From the NCBI GenBank assembly GCA_030654645.1, contig JAURXC010000332.1, positions 1-7,448 of the forward strand: DNA of 7,448 nucleotides, in the 5' to 3' direction. This document shows positions 1 to 5,190 of the stretch, piece by piece (within the stretch, counting starts at the first letter, position 1; each line of letters begins with the position of its first letter). The stretch is from Deltaproteobacteria bacterium (lineage in GTDB: Bacteria > Desulfobacterota > Desulfuromonadia > Geobacterales > Pseudopelobacteraceae). The translations under genes and the position numbers were made by a program. The notes below the pieces were generated by a model, which worked only from the letters and a program-made list of their open reading frames with translations, searched no databases and was not told the DNA's origin.

Positions 1-808
1 CGCTGCTATTCCAAGTCACTATAGCCGGAACGTCTACCCAGCTATTACGAAATTCAAGAGTCCCGCCGCTGGTCAATTTTGTTCCATCGATGTCAATTTG
101 AAACACCTCGATTGTTATATCTGCGATATCCGTGGAACCACCCTGTCCATCTGCAACTGTAGAGCCTGCAAATATTGTCCCGTCTACAGTATTAAACGTG
201 ATGGTTCCGGCCGCCAGGGTGCCCTTGTACGTGTCACGTGCATTGTCACTCAGGATCGTTTTAGCCGCAGATGTTCCGCAAGACTCCTCCAGCACCCAGT
301 TACCGCCCAACAGTGCCGAACCGGTGACATCGCTGGAAGCGGATATGTTACCTCTCGTGAATGCTGCGATTTTTTGTACGAAACTGCTCCCGCTGGCGCC
401 TTTCGCAATATCACAACCGTAAAAAAGGATCTCCCCATCCCTGCCGAGCGAATTGGCGATCACCTTCATTTGCCGGTCATATTTCTCCAGACTCTCCGCA
501 GACAACACCCCGCTGCCCAGAAAAACCTTGCCCGGCGCACCGTGGGAAATCAGATGAATGGCCTGCAAATCTCGCCTGTCCGCCAGTATTTCACTGATCT
601 GATTCACTCCGTCGCGACCTGCATCGAGCCGAACAATATCCACCCCCGGTCTGACGCCATCCGCAAGCATCTGCGCGTCCCGCACCGCGGAATCGATGAA
701 AACGATCTCGGGTCGGCTCGAAGATGCCACGGCGGGCAATACGAAGGCAGACATACAAATCGCGGCATGAATCAAAATCACGATCAAGGTTTTTTGCAGA
801 GCAATCAT
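1..808 (-). CDS. Secreted DUF4347 domain protein, N-terminal part (runs off left edge)
   Basis: An open frame of 269 codons reads from ATG at 808 to the window edge without a stop, so only the N-terminus is seen. The start is backed by an AGGGGG Shine-Dalgarno just upstream. Residues 1-28 look like a Sec signal peptide: Lys6, a hydrophobic stretch at about 8-27, and an AVA-SS cleavage site. Residues 35-180 match the DUF4347 pattern: VFIDSAV, a GVD-IV-L-DA-DGV-QI segment, LQAIHLISHG with His89, LFYGCDIAKG with Cys132, and a TGSALLGGNWVLE end. From about 196 (GTLAAGTITFNTVDGTIF) the sequence becomes Gly/Thr/Asp-rich and beta-like. In known relatives DUF4347 usually heads very long surface or secreted proteins with repeated beta domains. 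The His and Cys blocks resemble a clan CD (caspase-like) dyad, but proteolytic activity is my inference. The AT-rich upstream spacer has only weak promoter-like boxes (TTGATC, 16 bp, TATTAA at 840-867, minus strand). The domain call is firm; the function is unknown. Confidence 0.82.
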   Translation of the reverse strand, partial: MIALQKTLIVILIHAAICMSAFVLPAVASSSRPEIVFIDSAVRDAQMLADGVRPGVDIVRLDAGRDGVNQISEILADRRDLQAIHLISHGAPGKVFLGSGVLSAESLEKYDRQMKVIANSLGRDGEILFYGCDIAKGASGSSFVQKIAAFTRGNISASSDVTGSALLGGNWVLEESCGTSAAKTILSDNARDTYKGTLAAGTITFNTVDGTIFAGSTVADGQGGSTDIADITIEVFQIDIDGTKLTSGGTLEFRNSWVDVPAIVTWNSS

Positions 809-927
809 GAATTTACCCCCTGAATTATCCAACCATTGTTTAATATCATCAAAATCAAAAAGATCAATGTTTACAAAGTAATTATTTTTCAGAATGTTAC
901 ACCAACATAAACCTGATTTACCCACAA

Positions 928-956
928 AAAAAGCCCCTGACCAACAGGGGCTTTTT
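928..956 (-). terminator. Intrinsic terminator of the ferritin-like gene
   Basis: A perfect 12-bp inverted repeat, AAAAAGCCCCTG at 928-939 and its complement at 945-956, encloses a 5-nt loop. On the minus strand the GC-rich stem is followed by seven T residues (complement of 926-932), the classic Rho-independent form. It lies about 30 bp past the stop of the ferritin-like gene, which it most likely serves. It also insulates the DUF4347 gene from that transcription. The plus-strand reading also ends in five T, so it could work in both directions. Confidence 0.9.
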
Positions 957-984
957 AACAGCTTGGTATTATTGAATCAATTAA

Positions 985-1476
985 CTACTCGCGAACATAG
1001 GTATCGATGTCCGTCTCGTGCACCATGCCCATCAGGCGGGCGTATTCGGATTCGATCATCGCGTAGTGGTTACGGGTTTCCCTGGCATTCAATTCGTAGA
1101 CCGCCCTGATTTGGGCATCTTCAACCGCCGCAGCCATCTCCAGCAGGGCCGCCTCAAGCTTCTGCTCACGCTCCATCGCTGCTTCCATCGCCTTCTGTTC
1201 ATTGAAATCTTCGGAAATCAGGCGGGACATTGTGGAAATCCAGCTCGATTCGTTATCGGGAGGCAGATCCAGAAACGCATCGAGCGAAGGGATGTCGGTT
1301 CCGGTATAAATTTTGTAAAAATGTCCGGCATGCTCGCGCTCCTCTTTGGCCAGGACATCAAATACGTGGCGGGCATCGGGATCCTTCATTTTTTGTGATC
1401 CGAGCTGATAAAAATTCATCGCATTTTTTTCGGTTTGAATGGAGCGTTTGACAGCTTCTTGAACGTTAATTCCCAT
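985..1476 (-). CDS. Rubrerythrin-like ferritin-family diiron protein
   Basis: This encodes 163 residues from ATG at 1476. That start was chosen over an ATG 11 codons upstream because an AAAGGAGG Shine-Dalgarno lies 6 nt before it. The protein is almost all helix and fits a ferritin-like four-helix bundle. Visible iron-ligand candidates are Glu16 in helix 1 (QTEKNAMNFY), Glu46 and His49 in a KEEREHAGHF block (the ExxH motif), and in the C-terminal half Glu102/Glu104, Glu133 and His137 (ARETRNHY). There are no cysteines, so the C-terminal rubredoxin domain of classical rubrerythrins is absent. Members of this superfamily handle iron or reduce peroxide in the cytoplasm of anaerobes. Without a rubredoxin domain, any peroxidase activity would need a separate electron donor. 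It appears to be a single-gene unit with its own promoter and terminator, divergent from ettA. The exact reaction cannot be told from sequence. Confidence 0.88.
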   Translation of the reverse strand: MGINVQEAVKRSIQTEKNAMNFYQLGSQKMKDPDARHVFDVLAKEEREHAGHFYKIYTGTDIPSLDAFLDLPPDNESSWISTMSRLISEDFNEQKAMEAAMEREQKLEAALLEMAAAVEDAQIRAVYELNARETRNHYAMIESEYARLMGMVHETDIDTYVRE

Positions 1477-1509
1477 TGTGTGCCTCCTTTCAGAAATAAT
1501 GTTACCCAA

Positions 1510-1537
1510 AGAATACCTTTTTAGTCTTTTTTGTCAA
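1510..1537 (-). promoter_or_regulatory. Sigma70-like promoter for the ferritin-like gene
   Basis: On the minus strand a perfect -35 TTGACA (complement of 1532-1537) is followed after 16 bp by TATTCT (complement of 1510-1515, 4 of 6 consensus bases). The predicted start is near 1503, giving a leader of about 27 nt that contains the AAAGGAGG ribosome binding site. A second TTGACA lies 14 bp upstream (1546-1551) but has no good -10 partner. Confidence 0.5.
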
Positions 1538-1544
1538 GTCATTA

Positions 1545-1578
1545 CTGTCAAATAATCCGGCTCCAAAGCGGTTGACAG
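1545..1578. repeat. CTGTCAA / TTGACAG inverted repeat between divergent promoters
   Basis: CTGTCAA at 1545-1551 and its exact complement TTGACAG at 1572-1578 are separated by 20 bp in the gap between the ferritin-like gene and ettA. The right arm contains the predicted ettA -35 box. The left arm is the extra minus-strand TTGACA. A dyad of this size could be an operator for a dimeric regulator, or simply two outward-facing -35 hexamers. Confidence 0.4.
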
Positions 1579-1599
1579 CGTTGCATGGCGGCGTGTAAA
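1572..1599 (+). promoter_or_regulatory. Sigma70-like promoter for ettA
   Basis: A perfect TTGACA at 1572-1577 is followed after 16 bp by TGTAAA at 1594-1599 (4 of 6 consensus bases). The predicted start is near 1606, about 34 nt before the ettA ATG. The -35 is strong and the -10 only fair. Confidence 0.42.
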
Positions 1600-1639
1600 A
1601 GAACCGGTATGTTTTTATGAATCAACGGGAGGATGAAAA

Positions 1640-3319
1640 ATGGCAGTGGAACCGAACAAAATTATCTACTCGATGATGCGGGTAAGTAAATATTACGACA
1701 AGAAACCGGTCATCAAGGACATATCCCTGTCCTATTTTTATGGCGCCAAGATCGGCGTACTGGGCCTGAACGGTTCCGGTAAATCGTCACTGCTGCGCAT
1801 CATGGCCGGTGTGGACAAGGAGTACAACGGCCAGGCGGTTCTGTCACAGGGATACACGGTCGGCTACCTCGAACAAGAGCCGCGCCTGGATGAAGCCAGG
1901 ACCGTACGCCAGATCGTCGAGGAGGGGGTCCAGGAAACGGTTGACCTGCTGGCCGAGTTCAACGGAATCACCGACAAGTTCTCGGAACCGGACGCGGATT
2001 TCGAGAAACTGTGCGACCGTCAGGCTGAGCTGCAGGAGAAGCTTGACCATCTGGACGCCTGGGACCTGGACAGCCGCCTGGAAATGGCCATGGACGCGCT
2101 GCGCTGCCCGGATGGCGACACCGAGATCAAGGTGCTGTCCGGCGGTGAGAAGCGGCGTGTGGCGCTCTGCCGCCTGCTGTTGAAGAAACCGGACATCCTG
2201 CTGCTGGACGAACCGACCAACCATCTGGATGCCGAAACGATTGCCTGGCTGGAGCATCACCTGCACAGTTATCCCGGCACCGTCATCGCGGTGACCCATG
2301 ACCGTTATTTCCTGGACAACGTGGCCGGCTGGATCCTGGAACTGGACCGCGGCGAGGGCATCCCCTGGAAGGGCAATTATACATCCTGGCTGGAGCAGAA
2401 GCAGAACCGTCTGGCGACCGAGGAAAAGCAGGAAAGTGAACGCCAGAAGACACTGCAGCGCGAGCTGGAATGGATCAAAATGTCACCCAAGGGGCGGCAC
2501 ACCAAGTCCCAGGCCCGTATCAGCGCCTACGAGGAACTGGCGTCCGATACAGGTGAGAAAAGGGCAAAAGAGCTGGAGATCTATATCCCGGCGGGACCAC
2601 GGCTGGGCGATATTGTCATCGAGGCCAGCGACGTGGCCAAGGGCTACGGCGAGCGGCTCCTGTTCGAGGGGATGAACTTCCGTCTGCCTCGTGGCGGCAT
2701 CGTCGGCATCATTGGTCCCAACGGCGCCGGCAAGACGACCCTGTTCAGGATGATAACCGGTCAGGAGCAGGCCGATGCCGGTTCTTTCCGCATCGGCGAT
2801 ACGGTGCAACTGACCTATGTCGACCAGAGCCGTGATGCGCTCAATCCGGACAAGTCGATCTGGGAAGAGATTTCGGAAGGGCAGGAGATGATCCAGCTCG
2901 GCAAGGTGGCGGTCAACTCCCGTGCCTATGTTTCGCGCTTCAACTTTTCCGGCAGCGACCAGCAGAAGAAGGTAGGGGCGCTCTCCGGCGGCGAGCGTAA
3001 CCGGGTGCATCTGGCCCGCATGCTGAAAAGCGGCGCCAACGTGATCCTGCTGGACGAACCGACCAACGACCTGGATGTCAACACCATGCGGGCGCTGGAA
3101 GAAGCTTTGGAGAACTTCGGTGGCTGCGCCGTGGTCATTTCCCACGACCGCTGGTTTCTGGACCGCATTGCTACACATATGCTTGCATTCGAGGGAGATT
3201 CGAAGGTGGTCTGGTTTGAAGGGAACTATTCGGAGTACGAAGAGGATCGCCGCAAGCGCCTGGGAACGGCAGCCGACATCCCGCACCGCATCAAATACCG
3301 CCAGCTCACCAGGGCCTGA
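1640..3319 (+). CDS. ettA: Energy-dependent translational throttle protein EttA (ABC-F)
   Basis: A 559-residue soluble protein with two ABC ATPase domains and no membrane segment, near the 555 residues of E. coli EttA, which it resembles closely along its length from memory. The first domain has Walker A GLNGSGKS (42-49), signature LSGGE (166-170) and Walker B with catalytic Glu191 (LLLDEPTNHLD). The second has GPNGAGKT (359-366), LSGGE (448-452) and Glu473. The EttA arm region is at about 95-140. The linker at about 245-325, including KGRHTKSQAR, corresponds to the P-site tRNA interaction motif. EttA binds the ribosomal E site and, according to ATP/ADP state, gates the first elongation steps. 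All nucleotide-binding residues are intact. The ATG follows a GGGAGGA Shine-Dalgarno by 5 nt. The gene stands alone with its own promoter and a downstream hairpin. Other ABC-F members are possible, but the match to the EttA subgroup is specific. Confidence 0.95.
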   Translation: MAVEPNKIIYSMMRVSKYYDKKPVIKDISLSYFYGAKIGVLGLNGSGKSSLLRIMAGVDKEYNGQAVLSQGYTVGYLEQEPRLDEARTVRQIVEEGVQETVDLLAEFNGITDKFSEPDADFEKLCDRQAELQEKLDHLDAWDLDSRLEMAMDALRCPDGDTEIKVLSGGEKRRVALCRLLLKKPDILLLDEPTNHLDAETIAWLEHHLHSYPGTVIAVTHDRYFLDNVAGWILELDRGEGIPWKGNYTSWLEQKQNRLATEEKQESERQKTLQRELEWIKMSPKGRHTKSQARISAYEELASDTGEKRAKELEIYIPAGPRLGDIVIEASDVAKGYGERLLFEGMNFRLPRGGIVGIIGPNGAGKTTLFRMITGQEQADAGSFRIGDTVQLTYVDQSRDALNPDKSIWEEISEGQEMIQLGKVAVNSRAYVSRFNFSGSDQQKKVGALSGGERNRVHLARMLKSGANVILLDEPTNDLDVNTMRALEEALENFGGCAVVISHDRWFLDRIATHMLAFEGDSKVVWFEGNYSEYEEDRRKRLGTAADIPHRIKYRQLTRA

Positions 3320-3343
3320 CGGAACACGGCATCGACCGCAATC

Positions 3344-3390
3344 CGACCGCCCCCGGCCATCATCAGCCGCCGGGGGCGGTCGTAATATTT
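3344..3390 (+). terminator. Hairpin terminator after ettA
   Basis: A perfect 14-bp GC-rich inverted repeat (CGACCGCCCCCGGC at 3344-3357, complement at 3369-3382) with an 11-nt loop begins 25 bp after the ettA stop. The plus-strand tail is TAATATTT, so the U-tract is poor but present. It sits between two convergent genes. On the minus strand the hairpin has no T-run, so for the DUF721 gene it is at best a weak terminator. Confidence 0.72.
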
Positions 3391-3397
3391 AGATGAT

Positions 3398-3877
3398 TCA
3401 GCTCCGGGTCGAGTGTGCCAGGCTGGCTTTCATCAGTTCCGCAAACACCTGGCGGGCTTCCGGATCGGCAATAGCCGACGACTGTTCTTCTATCAGAGCC
3501 AGCTGAGCAACGGTGAGAGGCTTTGGCGGGGGCATTTCAGGTTCTTCATCGACAACCGCCTTCTGAACCTTTCCGGCCTTGAGCACTATTTCACGCACGA
3601 CCTCGCCCCCCAGACGGTTGTTGAGCTTTTCCTTCATCATGCCGGTCATGAAACGCAGTTCCTGAATCCAGGGAGCGCTGGAGACCGCCACCGTCAGAGT
3701 ACCGTTGATGATCCGCAGCGGTTGGGCACGGGCTGCAACCGTGGCTCCGACCACATCGGGCCAGACCCGCCAGATTTCCGCCTCACGCAGCCGTTCCGCC
3801 AACCCCAGGCCATGAAGGCACTCCTGGATCAGCCCCGGCAATGGCCGGGGGAAAGGCATCCTAGGACGTCTTGCCAT
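3398..3877 (-). CDS. dciA: DUF721 domain protein, DciA-like helicase loader/interactor
   Basis: The 159-residue protein carries the DUF721 core at about residues 14-95. This includes IWRVWPDVVG (35-44), AARAQPLRI (48-56) and the GTLTVAVSSAPWIQELRFM block (59-77) with Trp70. The family includes DciA, which binds the replicative helicase DnaB and supports its loading in bacteria that lack DnaC or DnaI. The function here is inferred from the family. The N-terminus is basic and Pro-rich (ARRPRMPFPRPLP). After a Glu/Pro-rich hinge (about 110-120) comes a helical C-terminal tail with an extra region, QLALIEEQSSAIADPEARQVFAEL in outline. The start has a GGAG 9 nt upstream and lies inside the end of the preceding membrane-protein gene, with a 17-bp overlap, so the two are probably translationally coupled. 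The gene symbol is assigned by domain only. Confidence 0.8.
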   Translation of the reverse strand: MARRPRMPFPRPLPGLIQECLHGLGLAERLREAEIWRVWPDVVGATVAARAQPLRIINGTLTVAVSSAPWIQELRFMTGMMKEKLNNRLGGEVVREIVLKAGKVQKAVVDEEPEMPPPKPLTVAQLALIEEQSSAIADPEARQVFAELMKASLAHSTRS

Positions 3878-4127
3878 CTTGCTGTCTCCGGCGGCTTATG
3901 ATTCCACCGACAATCTGCCCCGCGATCGAACCACCCAGAGTCAAGGGGATGAAATGCCAGCTGATACCCGCCTTCAATCTCAAAAGCACGATGAACGGTA
4001 TCGGCAGGTGGATCAGCAGAAACCACATGAAAGAATATTTTGTGTAGTTTTGACGGAGATAACCGCACGGTATGCTGATGATGAATGACAGGATGATGAG
4101 CCCGACAACGAGGATTGTGCCTTGCAT
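3861..4127 (-). CDS. Small three-helix membrane protein of unknown function
   Basis: This encodes 88 residues from ATG at 4127. I chose that start over one 20 codons upstream because AAGGAG lies 6-7 nt before it and the upstream option would begin before the predicted transcription start. Three hydrophobic stretches are clear: about residues 4-20 (ILVVGLIILSFIIS), 33-49 (FMWFLLIHLPIPFIVLL) and 56-77 (a Gly-rich helix ending IAGQIVGGII). A basic RRRQQDGK tail follows, probably cytoplasmic by the positive-inside rule. The last helix has GxxxG-like spacing (GGSIAGQIVGG), which often marks helix packing. It is the first gene of a two-gene unit with the DUF721 gene. I do not recognise the family. 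The link to replication is positional only. Confidence 0.72.
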   Translation of the reverse strand: MQGTILVVGLIILSFIISIPCGYLRQNYTKYSFMWFLLIHLPIPFIVLLRLKAGISWHFIPLTLGGSIAGQIVGGIISRRRQQDGKTS

Positions 4128-4146
4128 GAACTGCTCCTTTTCGGGC

Positions 4147-4175
4147 ATAGTAGAAAGCCTCAATCTATTTGTCAA
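4147..4175 (-). promoter_or_regulatory. Sigma70-like promoter for the membrane protein-DUF721 operon
   Basis: On the minus strand TTGACA (complement of 4170-4175) is followed after an ideal 17 bp by TACTAT (complement of 4147-4152, 4 of 6 consensus bases). The predicted start near 4140 leaves a leader of only about a dozen bases, almost entirely occupied by the AAGGAG ribosome binding site. No comparably good plus-strand promoter was seen for the divergent DUF3343 gene; its best candidate, TTGTCA at 4169-4174, lacks a good -10. Confidence 0.55.
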
Positions 4176-4212
4176 CCAGCTTTCCAATTTAAGTTGAGGT
4201 CAGGACATACAT

Positions 4213-4515
4213 ATGGAGAAACGTACAATGGTTCAGGATGGACAGTTGCTGGCGGTGTTCAACTCCGCACATCGGGTGATGAAGGCTGAAAGCGTACTCA
4301 AAACCAGGTCGGTGCCGGTTTTGCTGATCCCGGCACCGAGGGCGCTTTCGGCGGATTGCGGCCTGGCGCTCCGCTATGACGAAGATGCGGGCGACGACGT
4401 GATGCGGGTTCTTGCCGAGGAGCAGCTATTGCCGGCCTTTGTCTGCAGGAGAATCGCCGGCGGAAAATATGAGACCGTCTGGCAAGGGAACGAAGGAGCG
4501 CCATCAAATCTGTGA
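4213..4515 (+). CDS. DUF3343 family protein (putative Se/S carrier-like)
   Basis: A 100-residue cytoplasmic protein with the DUF3343 pattern: LLAVFNSAHRVMKAESVLK near the N-terminus, then VPVLLIPAPRALSADCGLALRY, with the invariant-looking Cys49 in a strand-turn before CGLAL. Pfam describes the family as putative Se/S carrier-like, a small single-domain fold often found near selenium or sulfur genes. A role in carrying a persulfide or selenide on Cys49 is inference. Two starts are possible: ATG 4213 (AGGA 7 nt upstream) and ATG 4228 (GGAG 9 nt upstream). The domain itself begins after the second, so the first five residues are uncertain. Its stop codon overlaps the ribosome binding site of yedF, 10 bp before that gene's ATG, so the two products are probably made together and may act together. 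Confidence 0.85.
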   Translation: MEKRTMVQDGQLLAVFNSAHRVMKAESVLKTRSVPVLLIPAPRALSADCGLALRYDEDAGDDVMRVLAEEQLLPAFVCRRIAGGKYETVWQGNEGAPSNL

Positions 4516-4525
4516 GGTAACAAAA

Positions 4526-5101
4526 ATGAATACTATAGACTGTCGCGACATGGCCTGCCCGGCCCCGGTATTAACAGTAAAGAAGGCGCTTGAACAACAG
4601 GGCGGCATCCGGGTGCGACTTGATGATGGCGCCCCACGCGAGAACGTTGGCCGCTTTGCCAGGAACAGGGGGTTTGAAGTTCTGGAGGAACAGCAGGAGA
4701 ACGGCTGGCTGCTGACAATCAATGCAGGCAATACAGATCCGACTGGCAAGGCCTTCACGGAACCGGGCGACACGGTGTTGCTGTTTGCATCGGATCGGCT
4801 TGGCGACGGCCCAGAGGAGTTGGGCCGACTCCTGATGAAGAATTTCATTTTTACACTGCTGGAGAGTGCTGTCCTGCCATCCAGGATGATGTTTTTGAAC
4901 AGCGGGGTACGGCTGACAACTGAAGGGTCCGATGTTCTGGAAGCGCTGGACAAACTGGCCGGGATGGGTGTCGAAATCCTGTCGTGCGGCCTCTGCCTCG
5001 ACTTCTTCGGACTCAAGGAAAAACTGCGTTCCGGCGCTACGAGCAACATGTTGACAACCGTTGAGGCAATTCTTTCGACCGCAAGGGTAATACGGCTTTA
5101 A
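4526..5101 (+). CDS. yedF: Selenium metabolism-associated protein YedF (TusA-like + DsrE-like fusion)
   Basis: The 191-residue protein has two domains. Residues 1-70 are TusA/SirA-like, with DCRDMACPAPVLTVKKAL containing the CPxP motif (Cys11, Pro12, Pro14), whose cysteine carries persulfide sulfur in TusA. Residues about 82-190 are DsrE/DsrF-like: TVLLFASDRLGDGPEELGRLL, FLNSGVRL, and SCGLCLDFFGL with Cys154 and Cys157. This architecture and length fit the YedF family, which was linked to selenium metabolism by co-occurrence with selenium genes; its biochemical role is not established. The start is the ATG preceded by GAGG (4514-4517) inside the DUF3343 stop region. A longer in-frame start at 4412 would lie within DUF3343 and is rejected. 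Cys11 to Cys154/157 suggests an internal chalcogen transfer, which is inference. The gene ends 13 bp before the ffh promoter. Confidence 0.9.
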   Translation: MNTIDCRDMACPAPVLTVKKALEQQGGIRVRLDDGAPRENVGRFARNRGFEVLEEQQENGWLLTINAGNTDPTGKAFTEPGDTVLLFASDRLGDGPEELGRLLMKNFIFTLLESAVLPSRMMFLNSGVRLTTEGSDVLEALDKLAGMGVEILSCGLCLDFFGLKEKLRSGATSNMLTTVEAILSTARVIRL

Positions 5102-5114
5102 AAACAAATAGTTC

Positions 5115-5144
5115 TTGACAGTCGTTGTTACAAGCCTTTATAGT
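5115..5144 (+). promoter_or_regulatory. Strong sigma70-like promoter for the ffh operon
   Basis: TTGACA at 5115-5120 (perfect) and TATAGT at 5139-5144 (5 of 6) are separated by 18 bp, starting 13 bp after the yedF stop. The predicted transcription start is near 5151. A short inverted repeat, ATCCC at 5146-5150 and GGGAT at 5156-5160 with a CTTTT loop, covers that start and could be a 5'-end hairpin or an operator. No terminator separates yedF from this promoter, so read-through from yedF is also possible. Confidence 0.65.
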
Positions 5145-5190
5145 GATCCCCTTTTGGGATATCTCTTTAGCAGGGACAGTATTATCCACG

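Noticed and set aside
809..925. AT-rich spacer with several TTGAT repeats upstream of the DUF4347 gene, considered as an operator or att site
   Set aside because: The repeats are short, irregular and typical of AT-rich promoter DNA. No integrase, tRNA end or paired copy is visible.
2483..3286. Long minus-strand open frame (267 codons) inside ettA
   Set aside because: It is the complement of a strongly conserved EttA coding frame. Its translation matches no family I know and it lacks a ribosome binding site.
4513..4515. TGA ending DUF3343 as a possible selenocysteine codon, given the selenium context
   Set aside because: Readthrough would give an unrelated frame of about 25 codons overlapping yedF. 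The domain is already complete, and no convincing SECIS-like stem-loop was seen just after it.
4504..5107. Two overlapping minus-strand frames opposite yedF
   Set aside because: Both are Ser/Arg/Pro- or Cys/Gln-rich antisense translations. The plus-strand YedF reading has the CPxP and CGLC motifs.
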